64,000 bases of DNA from Prorocentrum cordatum. Its lineage: Eukaryota > Sar > Dinophyceae > Prorocentrales > Prorocentraceae. Position numbers and translations under genes: made by a program. The first letter of the stretch is position 1; the number at the start of each line of letters is the position of its first letter. The notes beneath the pieces are model-generated. The model was not told where the DNA came from and ran no database searches. It was given only the letters and a program-made list of their open reading frames with translations. The DNA lies in assembly GCA_963575745.1 (NCBI GenBank), contig CAUYUJ010007435.1, positions 427,873 through 491,872 of the forward strand, given 5' to 3'. Of this stretch, positions 54,531 to 64,000 are shown in pieces.

Positions 54531-55230
54531 GTGCAGGCGGCGCTGCGCGAGCTCGGGCCCGCCATGGCCTTGGACCCCGTGCTGAGGCTGAGAGGCTTCA
54601 TGCGCGGGCGCTTCCTGGCGGAGCTCCTGGTCAAGGGCATCCTGGAGAAGGCCACCGTCGTCAAGGAGACCTCGGGGGCCTTCTTCGTCAAGCGCAAGGA
54701 TGGCTTGCTGAAGCTGATCTTTGACGCGCGACGGAGCAACTGCCACTTTGCCCCTCCTCCGCACACTTCGCTGGCCAGCGGTGAGTCGCTGGCGGACCTC
54801 GAGAGCGAGCCTGGAGTACGGCTCTGGGTGGCGCCCGCCGGTATCGTGGTCTGCTTCTACCAGTACGAGCTGCCCGCCAGCCTTCGGCCCCTCTTCGTGC
54901 TCCCGTCGATTTTGGCGCGCTACCTGCCCGCCAGGGTGGCGCAAGAGGCTGGGGCTCACAGAGGGCGACGTCGAGTGCGCCTTCCAGGCGCGAGTCGTGC
55001 CAATGGGCTGGTCTTGGGCGGTGCACTTTGTTCAGAGAGCTCACGAGCACCTGCTGTCCTGGTGCGTGCCCTCGGCCCCGTGGGTGAGGGACAAGGTGCC
55101 GGTGACGCCCACGTGCGAGGGCCCCTCTAAGCTCTGCTACACCGACAACCTGGCCGTGGTCTCCGACAAACAGTGCGAGGCCGTGAACGGGATCGCCCAC
55201 ATGCTGACGACGCTCGAGGACAGTGGGCGC
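54531..55230 (+). pseudogene. Reverse transcriptase domain of the DIRS-like element
   Basis: Fingers and palm motifs are in two frames: frame of 54531 to about 54935 (FFVKRKDG, LIFDARRSNCHF), then frame of 54721 from about 54945 (VPMGWSWA, CYTDNLAVV). The TAG at 54528 interrupts an otherwise continuous frame (GLLRDPA|stop|VQAALRELGPAM). Confidence 0.7.
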
Positions 55231-55329
55231 GAAGGCCCACCTGGACATTCCCGACCCGAGTTCAGGATCGCTGGAGTTGCTGGGCTTCGAGTGCGCGGCT
55301 CACCAGCAGCTTTGGCGGCCCACGCCCAG

Positions 55330-56110
55330 GAAGTTTGGCGAGTGGCCAAGGCCCTCGAGTACGTCCTGCAGGCGGGGGCTGCCCCATCGGGCCTGGAGCT
55401 GGAGCGCCTCATCGGGCACCTCGTCTCCATGATGATGCTGCGCCGCGACCTGCTCTCCGGCCTCTCCGCGGTCTACCAGTTCAGCAGGAAGCTGGGGCGC
55501 CGCCGGGCGCCCCTGTGGCCCAGCGCGCAGCGTGAGCTCCGCTGGGCGCATGCCCTGCTGCCCACCATCGTGGCCCGCTCCGACCTGCAGTGGCTGCCGG
55601 TGGTCACCGCCCACGATGCCTCCGAGTGGGGGCTGGGTGTCGCCGAGAGCCTGCGGGGCAGCGCTGACGTGGGCCGCGCGGGGCGACTGCGCGAGCGCGC
55701 TCGTTTCCGCGGCCTGCTCGCCACCGCGGGGGGCAGCCGCTGTGAGCACGCTCTGCATGATGAGGAAGAGCTTTTGAGGCTGCCCGACGCTGCGGCCCTT
55801 CTCCTCGGGAGGCATGCCCGCTTCCAGGAGGTGCCGCGCGAGCTGCTGCTAGGCGAAGGGTGGACCACAGTTGCCTCCCGCGCCTATCGCCGGCCAGATT
55901 CAACTCGCAATCTGGAGGCACCGGCGCTCACCTGGTGCGTCCGACGCACAGCTCGCTCCCTCCATCGTCATCACAGTCGGGCTCTCTACGTTGGGGAAGA
56001 GCTTCGGTATTCTCGCTCATCGCTGCCTGCCGCGGGTGGTCCGCCAATCACATTGCCGCCAGCATCCGCCCCTCCTTCCGCTGGTGTCCTTCGGAGCTGA
56101 ACCCTAGCGA
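55330..56110 (+). pseudogene. RNase H region of the DIRS-like element
   Basis: Reads LELERLIGHLVSMMMLRRDL, LSGLSAVYQFSRKLGRR and VTAHDASEWGLGVAES, where D-A-S marks the first catalytic Asp. After a shift near 55990-56010 it reads CRGWSANHIAASIRPSFRWC and PSELNPSDSASM, the typical end of this domain. Confidence 0.65.
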
Positions 56111-56445
56111 CTCGGCTTCGATGCGAGGGCTTCGGATGCCGGGCGCGCGGCCCGCGCCCGCGGGCTGCCATGGAGGGCGGCCTGGACCCCGCAGAGACCC
56201 CGCCGCGCGCGGCCCACCCGCAGACGGGTCGATCGCCAGAGGCGCAGCTCCAGAGGACCCGCAACGCCGAGTGAGCTGCCGGGCTGGACCGCGCCGAGGG
56301 CGCTGGGCTGGAGGCTCGCTCACGCCTGCCGCCGCCTCCCGGGCGGCCGACGCGCGGCCCTGGGGCGCAACGCCCTCCGCGCTCGCCTCCCGCGCCCTCG
56401 CCCGGGCCCGCCGCCGAGGCGGACATCGAGTGGCTGGCGCCGCGG

Positions 56446-57294
56446 GTGTCAGGGCTGGCGCAGAGCAACGGGCGGCTCCCCACGCAGGTGCAGCACACGC
56501 GGGCGATGATGGAGCTCGCCGACTGGCCTGCAGCCCTGCCGCTGCCCGAGGGGGCGGCCAGCACGTGGGACAAGCACCTGGGCGACTCCCCGTCGGTGCT
56601 CCTCGACCGCGGCGGCGGCCCCCACGCCGTGCGGTCCACGCGCCCGCTGGCCTACCGGGCTGCAGCAGGGTGGGCCCGCCTGCGCCCGCCCCTGCCTCGG
56701 CCGCCGATCCCTTGGCTGGTGGCCGCAGGCCTTGCCGGGTCGCTCTTCGCCCCCAGCAAGCTGCTGATGGGCCACCTCATCACCCTGCTGTGCGTCGCCC
56801 GCTGCCAGCCGGGCGCGGGCCTCGCGCTGCTCGGGAGGCGGGTCATCAGGCCGATCGCCGGGATGCCCGGGGTCCTGGGCCAAGTCATTTTCGTGCTCCA
56901 CTCGGACGACCTCGGGGCGCCCTCCAGGACCAACCTCGGGGACTCCTACGCGGCCCTGGACCTCCCCGAGCACCAGTGGGACGGCCGCGCTCTGCTTGAG
57001 CTGACAGAGCAGGGGGCCACGCCTCAGCGCCTGCTCCCGATCGTGTACTGCGAGCTCTTGGCAGAGCAGAAGAGGGCCGCAGTGGCCGTGGGCTGCGGGG
57101 TGCTGTGCCCAACGCCCCCCGGGCTCCGTCACGGTGGAGCCAGTCTCGACAGGGCGCTCGGACTGAGGTCCCGGGGCAAGTGGCGCCCGCCTCTCAGCGC
57201 CCAGCGCCGCCAGATGCACGCCAGGATCAGCGAGCAGCTCGAGAGGCTCCACCAGCGCGTGCTGCTCGACCTCCAGTCTCTCGAGGTGCGCTGA
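56446..57294 (+). pseudogene. Tyrosine recombinase domain of the DIRS-like element
   Basis: Reads YRAAAGWARLRPPLPRPPIP, LLMGHLITLLCVARCQPGAG (box I position) and LDLPEHQWDGRALLELTEQG. Box II follows as GLRHGGASLDRALGLRSRGK, then WRPPLSAQRRQMHARISE. The R-H of box II is kept; the C-terminal Tyr expected after GKW-x-x-x-S seems replaced (QRRQ), so catalysis is doubtful. Confidence 0.6.
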
Positions 57295-57299
57295 TCAAG

Positions 57300-57920
57300 C
57301 GCCTGCGGAGCGAGCTTCGGGCGGCCCTGAGAAAGGCCCGCCCCCGCGGGTGCAAGGTCCGCTTGGAGGTGTTCGCTGGCACAGGTCACCTGAGCCAGGC
57401 CCTCCGCAGACGCGGCGCCGCTGTCATGAGCATCGACGTGCGACGCGGGCCGCATCGCGACCTCGGAATGCAAGAAGTCTTCAACGTCGCCCAAGGAGGG
57501 CCCCGCGCCCCGCAGGGGCAGCGTTTGTGGATGGAAAACGGGGAGGACAGCAGGAGGAGGGGGAGGAGGAGGAGGAGGAGGAGGAGGAGGAGGAGGAGGA
57601 GGAGGAGGAGGAGGAGGAGGAGGAGGAGGAGTCAAGGGCTGGATCCTCGCCGGCCTCGCGTGGGGGCCTCTGGCTGGGGACGCCTCGCAGCAGCTTCTCC
57701 CGCGCCAGGCGGGCGCCGGCGGGCTCGCGGGACGCCCGCGGCCCTGCGGTCGCCACAGCAGCCCCGCGGCAGCTCGGGGCTCCCGCCGCGGGACGCTGCC
57801 AAGCTTGCCGAGGGCAGCGCTCTGGCCGACCGTGCTGGGCAGCTGGCCCGCCTGGCGCTGGAGCGCAAGGTCCCCGGCGGCGAGGAGAAGCTGCCCAGTC
57901 CTTCCTGGAGGACGAGGGCG
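57300..57920 (+). pseudogene. Methyltransferase-like domain split by a GGA microsatellite
   Basis: KVRLEVFAGTGHLSQALRRR and AAVMSIDVRRGP form a Rossmann-type SAM motif I. A GGA run (57551-57631) interrupts. LWLGTPRSSFSRARRAPAGS then matches the catalytic-loop position, where the expected Pro-Cys reads Pro-Arg. DAAKLAEGSALADRAGQLAR and RKVPGGEE follow in another frame. Confidence 0.55.
57551..57631. repeat. GGA microsatellite
   Basis: About 26 GGA triplets inside the methyltransferase-like region. Confidence 0.97.
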
Positions 57921-58069
57921 AGCAGCAGCAGCAGGAGCTGGAGTGGAAGGAGCGGGAGGAGCAGGAGGACCAGAGGGAGGCGGAGAAGGGTACAGGAGGG
58001 GGCGGCGACGATGAGGAAGGACTTGGCCGCGACGCCAGCTCGAAGGCATACCACCGTCAATAACTAGGG

Positions 58070-59025
58070 ATGAAGCATTGAGGTCCAAGCTCTAAGGCGC
58101 CAAGAACAGTCTGCAGGTGAGAACGTAAGAGAGAGATGGGGGCCAGTAAAGTGGGGAACTGGAGCAAGAAACGAGGCAAGGGAAGAAAGAGGGCGAAGAA
58201 CAGAATTGCAGATGTACGGTCAACTCCAGCGCGATGCATCGGGCCACGTGTGGAAAAACGCCTGGGCACTCTGAGCTGCGCAAGCGTGCGTACAGCTCCC
58301 ATAGGCGGGCCCGCCGGTACACAGCTCACAGCACAGAGAGGAGGTTCGAGCAGACTAAAAGAGAAAGAAAGCGACATATCATCAGAGGAGACCTTCCCCA
58401 GCACCCTCAGCAAAGAGGGCGCTTGCACTCAGAAGGGAGGAAACCCGAGGAAGCAGGCAAAGAGATGCGAAGGCATGGCGAAAGACACGGCTCTCTGCCA
58501 CAGCAGCTGCCGCACCGCTCACGGCTGCCTCCCCCCTCAGCTCATGTGAGGGATGGAGTTGGATCTTCCGAGCCCCGAATGGTCTGTACATTAAAGCAAA
58601 GAGAACTATGCAAATACACCGATTCTGGCCAGGCCGATCCTGAGCCTAGGATCGGTGCACACGCCCAACTACCTTGGCCAGGACGGTATGTGCACCGATC
58701 CTGGGTCAAGGATGGGCCTTGCCGGGATCGGCGCATGTGCATGGTCCTCTTCGCCCGATGCATGCTCACGGCCTGGGGAGCCTCGGCGACACGCAGCAGT
58801 GACCCCAGGCAAGTGCGGCCTCTGGCGCGCGGCCTGCCGATTCGTAGCGTGCGGTGCGGCAATATGGCGGCCTCCGTGCTCGGCTCTGGCCCTCGCGCGC
58901 CCCGGAAAGCTCCACGCCCGGGGTCGCTGCGGCGAAGGACAGAGCTGGTGTTCGAGGACCCCAAGAGGCAGCGGATGGTATCTGTGCCCCCCCCCCTGGC
59001 CGAGAATATCCGCGTGCGTAGAAAC
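58070..59025. other. No gene recognised; one inverted repeat
   Basis: CCTAGGATCGGTGCACAC (58645-58662) and TGTGCACCGATCCTGGG (58689-58705) form an imperfect inverted repeat with a 26-base spacer. No protein-like frame. Confidence 0.5.
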
Positions 59026-59029
59026 CCGC

Positions 59030-59445
59030 AGATGCGGATAAGAGTGAGGGGGCGGTGGGGACGTCGGCGGTCAGCGAGACTCCGGAGAAGCCCGCCGCAG
59101 GCGCCAGAGTTTCACATGTTATACAATGTGCCCGCCGCAGGCGCCGATTCTTCCGTCAAACCAATGTGGGTAGGTCGCGGGTGGGTCGCGGGTGGGTCGC
59201 AAATGGGTCGCGGCTGGGTCGCGGGTGGGTCGCAAATGGGTCGCAAATGGTTCGCGGCTGGGTCGCGGGTGGATCGCGGGTGGGTCGCTGCTGGGTCGCG
59301 GGTGGGTGGCGGGTGGATCGCGGGTGGGTCGCGGGGTTGGTCGCGGGGTCGGTCGCGGGTGGGTCGATGTTGGGACGCGGCTGGGTCGCGGGTGGGTCGC
59401 GGGTGGGTCGCGGGGTGGGTCGCGGGTGGGTCGCGAGATGGGTCT
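59030..59445 (+). repeat. Head-plus-minisatellite family, copy 3
   Basis: Head 59030-59172 (GCAGATGCGGATAAGAGTGA, CGCCGCAGGCGCCAGAGTTT, CAAACCAATGTGGGTAGGTC), then GGGTCGCGGGT / GGGTCGCAAAT units. Confidence 0.9.
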
Positions 59446-59836
59446 GGGCGCTGCGCTCGAGGGAGCGCTTCCTCGCTCAGCCAGGAGTGTTCGATACCGT
59501 CATCGACTACTGCGCCTTCGGTGGAGACTTCCGAGCCCGCGCCCGCCTGCGCCTATGGCCCCCCCCCTGCCTCTCTTCTCTTCTCGAAGCCAAATGCTCG
59601 GGACGGGGGATTTGCAATTTTCCTGGCCGGCCACACATCCAGCTCTCTGGCAAGGCCCGTGGTGACTCCTCCTTCCGAACTGCTCAAAAGAACGAGTGCC
59701 CTCCGCAGTTGCGCCGCATCCTGGCCAGTATGTTTTGTAGCTCTAAGAAGAAAAGGTTGGGCCATCAATCTGTGGGCGTGAATGAAGCGACGGCGCCTTG
59801 AGGCGCCAACTCAGTGCTGAAGGTGGGAATCACGGG

Positions 59837-60115
59837 TCGAGCTTAGCAGCGCGCTCGCTCGGCGAGAGAAGCGTCGCGCCGCGCATCGGCTTCAGCAAAG
59901 TTCTGGCGAAAAAGGGTGACGAGATTCCGCTGCCTACGTTTTTCGTCTCTGATTCGCTGTGCGCCCCCATCTCAATAGCCCATTTTCTGGTCCCACCCAC
60001 CCGCCATCAGAGGTCTAAAGTGAGGTGGGGTCGAGCTTAGCAGCGCGCTCGGTCGGCGAGAGAAGCATCGCGTCGCGCGTCGGCTTCAGCAAAGCTCTGG
60101 CGAAAAAGGGTGGCG
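59837..60115. repeat. Pair of ~85-bp direct repeats
   Basis: TCGAGCTTAGCAGCGCGCTC starts at 59837 and 60031. Each copy extends about 85 bases to AAAAAGGGTG with a handful of changes. Confidence 0.9.
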
Positions 60116-60149
60116 AAACACTTGTTGTCAAGCCATGTCTTGTGTTCAG

Positions 60150-62060
60150 CTTATAAGGCATTCGATGCCTTGACTGGATTCGCCTGAAAACCTGCCCTCG
60201 CGAGGAGGTCGCCCTCCTTGACGGCCGCAGCTCGTTTAGCTGCCGCGGCCACATGTACTCGCGTCGTGGTAACACGGTCGAAGTCCAGCATCCTATGGTG
60301 TTGTTCGGATAAGACTACTTTCGACGTCTCCGCCGTAAAACAGAGCTCCAAATATTGTCAGTGCTCGTCGGAGTCTCATCCATAATTGTCATCTTCGTCC
60401 GTGGAACACAATGGGACATGATGTGTCTCGGTTGTGTAGATGTCCTGTGGGATACCCCGCGTAGGCAAGTGCCCTTGCTGTTCTTCAGCTACTGTGACCA
60501 GCGCGCTGTTATCAGAGATTATCTGTGCGGGTGCAGTACAAGGCTCCTCTACTGAAGTTGCCTCCAGCAGTTCTCTTTCGCCTCGTAGTTCTGCATGCCG
60601 CACTTCCATGATGTGCGCCTCGAGGTTCGCCTCTGATTCCTCATGGATTGCGGGAGGCCGGCCGCCCTCCTGTGGTGGTTCGGCTTCTGGGGCCTCCCTG
60701 GTATTACTGCCTTGTGTTGGCGTGTCTGCCAGTTCTGCGAACTTCGTCGCGTCTTGGTCGAAGCCGGCCTGTGGTTTGGTGGATTTCAGGCCCTGGGTGG
60801 TTCTAGAGCGAGCTGGTCCAATGATATCTTGGATGCTTAGGGCAGCGCCTTCAGCTTCATAGTAGTGGAAGCCTGTCTTCACGTCATTGTCATAGTGCAC
60901 CAGCGTGCATCTGTCAGCATACGTTACAGGAGGTAGCTTGTGAATGCTCAGCTAACCTAACAGAAACAACGCTTTCGATACAAAAGAAGTTTCTGATAAT
61001 ATACTGGAGAGCGAAGTGTACTTGGGACACAATCGGCTCGCACTTGTCATTTGGAGTACTCCCTCTTTGGTCGGGAGATAGCCAAAGGTCATGGCAGTTT
61101 GCCCTGCAGGCAAACTGGCTACGAAGGCCAACGCAGTCCGCAGTGCTGTGTTGTCCGAGCCAATTTCTCGAGTGATCAGCGCTTCGATATACAGCGAGCG
61201 TCTTGCATCACCGTGCTGGATTTGTACATCACGATTCCCAACTCGCACGATAACTTGACCCGTCTCGGGATCACTTCGCACGACCATGAATGGTTCGTTC
61301 CAACCCAACCACCCCAGGTCGTCTTCTGTGGTTGTGGGGCGATGGTAGTCATAGGGATCACCCTCTCGTTGTAAAAGTGCTGAGCGATGGTCGTCTTGGT
61401 TAGTAGTGCACGGCTTGCCTTTGCTACTGCAGTGGCTTGTGTGATAGCCTCAATGGTCACACGACGAACAGTCTGTCTCGATTATGATCGGATGTCTCCG
61501 TCTGCCGGTTGTGATCTAGAACAGGCGAGTCGGGAAACACAGCCGGTTGTCGGCCAAGTAATGCGCTGTATGATGATACTTCGCTGTAGAAGGTAAGCGC
61601 ATCGCTGGCAAACACAGCCTCATGCAATAGTCGGGTAAACACAAGTGGTATGTCCAACCTGTTGAGTTCAGCCTCCATGACGTGAAGAAGGTGTCGTAAT
61701 ATGCCCTTTCTGGCTCCAATGGTAGTAGCGAGTTGTCCACGCGCGCGCATTCTCAGCTCAGTGCCTTTCGCCTTAAAGACTGCCTTCGCGGCGTCGTTAT
61801 TGAGAGCACCCTCTTCGTCAGAGTATCGTACTCTGGCAGGCCCGAATTGCATCCAGCACTGATGGTGCGCATCCAGGATGCTGGTCATAGTTTTGTGTGG
61901 TATCTCGGTTCCACCGCGCAATGGTCGCGCCCCTGGGGCCCCGATCCCTAGTAAATTACTTGATATTCGCGTCCCCGAGGCCATACACCCTTGCAAAATA
62001 CGCCGAATCCGCGCTTTTGGGAAACGTTGGAGTTTCTCGGATTTGCTCGCTTGTAGCCAT
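60150..62060 (-). pseudogene. Retroelement integrase and downstream pol, decayed
   Basis: Minus order: KTMTSILDAHHQCWMQFGPA, ARVRYSDEEGALNNDAAKAV and FKAKGTELRMRARGQLATTI, ARKGILRHLLHVMEAELNRL and LIFTRLLHEAVFA-type sequence, an integrase core with its D-x-E-G-A block. After a shift near 61460 comes RRVTIEAITQATAVAKASRA. After another, near 61310, NEPFMVVRSDPETGQVIVRV and GNRDVQIQHGDARRSLYIEA form an SH3-like integrase tail. 60900-60376 is an acidic linker (TGFHYYEAEGAALSIQDIIG). 60351-60151 reads SKVVLSEQHHRMLDFDRVTT, possibly the approach to a reverse transcriptase. This looks like a Copia- or related-type dinoflagellate retroelement; no LTR was found. Confidence 0.6.
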
Positions 62061-62520
62061 AGCTTGAGAAACTGAAGATACAGTCGCATTTTCAGACTGC
62101 AAAGGAGTTTCTCGGAATCCTGCCGCGGCGTCCCGAGGCCATGATCCCTTGTGAATTATACATTTTCGCGTTTCCGAAACCATAAACCCTCGTTAATTAC
62201 ACAATACTCGCGCCCCCGAGACCATAATCCCCTGCAAATTACTCGATGTTTGCTTCTCCGAGGCCACGATCCCTCGTCAATTACATTGTCTTTGCGTCCC
62301 CGAGGCCATAAAACATTGTAAAGTACGCGAAATTCACGTCCCCGAGGCCACGATCCCTGGTAAATTACGCTATCGTCCCGTCCCCTCCCAAACACACGTC
62401 CCTTTTGGAAACGTGGGAGTTTCTCGGAATTGCTCGCTTGCAACCGTATTTTGAGAAACTCCAACTCCGTCGCATTTTCAGACTGCAGAGGAGTTTCTCG
62501 AAGTTCGGCCGCGGCGCCAA
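62022..62520. repeat. ~43-bp minisatellite between two ~110-bp direct repeats
   Basis: The flanks (about 62022-62131 and 62405-62520) share GGAGTTTCTCGGA, TTGCTCGCTTG, TTGAGAAACT and TCGCATTTTCAGACTGCA. Between them six units of about 43 bases carry CCCCGAGGCCACGATCCCT. Confidence 0.85.
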
Positions 62521-62564
62521 GCCGAATTGTGAGAAACTCTAATTCAGCCTGATTGTTTAAAAGG

Positions 62565-62796
62565 CCTCCTAGATGGGGTCCGAGTAGATGGGGTCGGAGG
62601 ATCTCGCCGCATCGCCGATACATCGGCGATGCATTGCCGATGCATCGGCGACGCATTGCCGATGCACTGGCGACGTCGGTGATGTTTTGGCGACGTCGCC
62701 GTGGGAAACATGGGCTCCACATCGAGCCGCATCGTCGATGCATCGGCGATGCGGCGCGATCCTCCGACCCCATCTACTCGGACCCCATCTAAGAGG
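62565..62796. mobile_element. 232-bp inverted-repeat element (MITE-like)
   Basis: The arms begin CCTCCTAGATGGGGTCCGAG and, on the other strand, CCTCTTAGATGGGGTCCGAG. They stay complementary through AGATGGGGTCGGAGGATC and CGCCGCATCGCCGAT for about 65-70 bases. The centre holds further short CGATGCATCG-type palindromes. No coding capacity. Target-site duplication not evident. Confidence 0.85.
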
Positions 62797-63544
62797 ACTA
62801 GATTTTTGGGCCGCACAGGAGTTCCTCAAGATACGCTACAGGAGTTCAATGTCGAGAAACGCCTCCAATGCCAGGTACCCACGTCCACTCCGCGCACCAA
62901 GGGTCGCCCAGCTTCGTCCTTGCCGCGGCGTTCCGTCGGGCTCGTGAAAGGGTCGAGCGAGGTTGCGATGATCACGGGGCGAGGGTGCTCTGGAGGAGGA
63001 GGGCACGTGAAATGGAGAACTTCGGGGGGAAGCGAAGGAGGAGCGGCCCATGGGTGCGCGCGGGCGCGTCGCTTGCCGCCCAGTGCCTCGGCGCGCCGTG
63101 GGTGCCGGCCGGCACTCTGGGCGCGGGAGTTCGGTGCCGTGTCCTCGAGCCTCAGCAATGGCCACATGTCCATTGCGCATTGCACCACCACCACCACCAC
63201 CACTGAGCCGTGCATCCGTGTGGACGCGTGGGCAAGTCACGCCAAACGCGCGCTTGCGCCAGGAGACCAGACATGCGTACGCCAAACGCGTCCGCGACAG
63301 TCTGCCATTGCAAGGAGACAGAAAAAGAGTTCGCCATCCATGGCTTGCGCCGCTCATCCTTTGTCCCGCCACCGGCTTCGACCCGACCTGCAGAAGATGG
63401 TGGGGACCGTGACACATCCCCCTACTGCGGAGCCGACGGAACCCGCACAGAGCCCCGAATGCATTGGAGGACGGGGGCATGACCTGCCCAAGAATCACAT
63501 GGAACCTGGTGGATCCGCGGCGTGGGCAGGGCATGCTCCCCGGA

Positions 63545-63632
63545 GAGGGGGGGGATGAGGATGAGGATGAGGATGAGGATGAGGAGGAGGAGGAGGAGGA
63601 GGAGGAGGAGGAGGAGGAGGAGGAGGAGGAGC
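63545..63632. repeat. GGATGA / GGA microsatellite
   Basis: GATGAG then GAGGAG repeats. Confidence 0.97.
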
Positions 63633-63714
63633 AGCGCCGCATGAGTGGCATGGAGGCCACCTGATCAGTGGTCATTGCCCGAAATGGCTGCAATTGCCAC
63701 CGCCGCTCGCGTTG

Positions 63715-63945
63715 AAGTAGGCCGGGAGGGGGGCCGACTGCAGAGCAACAGTGGGGTACAGGTGCTGCCATTCGAACATCCGCCACGTCTTGACCCTATC
63801 CAAATCCCAGTCGAGTCTGATCAGAACCGATTGGCAGAACCTGCTCAGCTTCGTCTCTGATCTGGGGAACGTCCGCACCACCGGCGTCCAGTCCGTCGAT
63901 CCCCCGGAAGACTTCCAATTCTCAGGGATATCGATCGTCGACCCC
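63715..63945 (-). CDS. Unrecognised exon at the window edge
   Basis: Reads GGSTIDIPENWKSSGGSTDW, TPVVRTFPRSETKLSRFCQS, VLIRLDWDLDRVKTWRMFEW and QHLYPTVALQSAPL. Strongly protein-like. The upstream intron begins inside the partial TIR element at 63949-64000, with candidate acceptors at CCTGAG or TTGGAAG (about 63920). No family recognised; the gene continues beyond the window. Confidence 0.5.
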
Positions 63946-63948
63946 CCC

Positions 63949-64000
63949 CAGAGATAGTCCGCCGACCCCTTGTGGGTCTCTGGGAGTGTGAGATAGTTCC
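63949..64000 (-). mobile_element. Partial TIR-bounded intron-like element
   Basis: TCCGCCGACCCCTTGTGGGT (63959-63978) and TCTCTGGGAGTGTGAGATAG repeat the minus-strand 3' ends of the 14.0-kb intron and of the 36.9-kb copy. The rest is outside the window. Confidence 0.7.

Larger units (their letters stand above)
53480..57920 (+). mobile_element. DIRS-like retroelement, decayed
   Basis: Successive plus frames give a coherent pol order. 53600-54527: gag-like or N-terminal part, unrecognised. 54531-55230: reverse transcriptase (SGAFFVKRKDGLLKLIFDAR, VVPMGWSWAVHFVQRAHEHL, then LCYTDNLAVVS with YTDN in place of YxDD). 55330-56110: connection and RNase H (VTAHDASEWGLGVAES; later RWCPSELNPSDSAS). 56446-57294: tyrosine recombinase. 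57295-57920: methyltransferase-like. RT plus tyrosine recombinase plus methyltransferase-like domain is the DIRS/Ngaro plan. At least five frameshifts and an in-frame TAG at 54528 make it a relic. Terminal repeats were not identified. Confidence 0.75.

Noticed and set aside
58136-58549. 137-residue Lys/Arg/Ser-rich frame
   Set aside because: No motif, no splice context and an overlapping alternative frame of equal length.
1-64000. tRNA, rRNA or other known structural RNA genes
   Set aside because: No cloverleaf-like or rRNA-like segment was recognised by eye; a dedicated scan would be needed to exclude them.

Overview
The window reads as nuclear DNA of a dinoflagellate. It is GC-rich and gene-sparse, crowded with micro- and minisatellites, and its coding pieces are short exons with GT-AG or GC-AG junctions. 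It carries relics of the dinoflagellate spliced leader and decayed retroelements of types common in these algae. The genus cannot be fixed from sequence alone; a Prorocentrum- or Symbiodiniaceae-like core dinoflagellate would fit. All family names below rest on motifs read by eye, not on searches.

Layout. (1) 1-5.3 kb: simple repeats, a composite minisatellite element and a GC-rich decamer array. (2) 5.3-33 kb, minus strand: scattered exons of one or more large genes. One has clear protein-kinase motifs (31.9-30.1 kb), and many exons carry short Ala/Ser/Val inserts encoded by a recurring TTTCGGCGGC-type motif. The exon set is interrupted from 19907 down to 5802 by a putative 14.1-kb intron whose ends lie in a 36-bp inverted repeat. 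Inside this intron are a broken transposase-like gene (11.0-9.0 kb), an unrecognised multi-exon gene (17.2-13.3 kb) and several dispersed minisatellites. (3) 33-38 kb: palindromes, a second copy of the 3.2-kb composite element, an orphan exon and a short element with TCCGCCGACCCCT ends. (4) 37.9-53.06 kb, minus strand: a gene resembling the DUF3431 family. Its 5' exons (53.0-52.25 kb) follow a tandem spliced-leader relic. Its last exon (38242-37917) joins in frame across a putative 14.0-kb GC-AG intron, again with perfect inverted repeats near both ends. This intron holds a broken Pif1-like helicase/zinc-finger gene, an array of about 13 hairpin units with compensatory changes, and on the plus strand fragments of a D5-like SF3 helicase and a DUF3987-like ATPase. 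(5) 53.5-57.9 kb, plus strand: a decayed DIRS-like retroelement (RT, RNase H, tyrosine recombinase, methyltransferase-like). (6) 58.5-64 kb: a third copy of a head-plus-minisatellite family, a decayed retroelement integrase region on minus, a 232-bp inverted-repeat element, and an exon cut by the window end next to another TCCGCCGACCCCT end.

The most interesting signal is the repeated link between exon edges and terminal inverted repeats. Two introns of about 14 kb, and at least two further partial copies, look like DNA-transposon-type introners, and the large ones carry mobile-element genes. Most coding regions here are broken by frameshifts or in-frame TAG codons, so few are likely to make intact protein.
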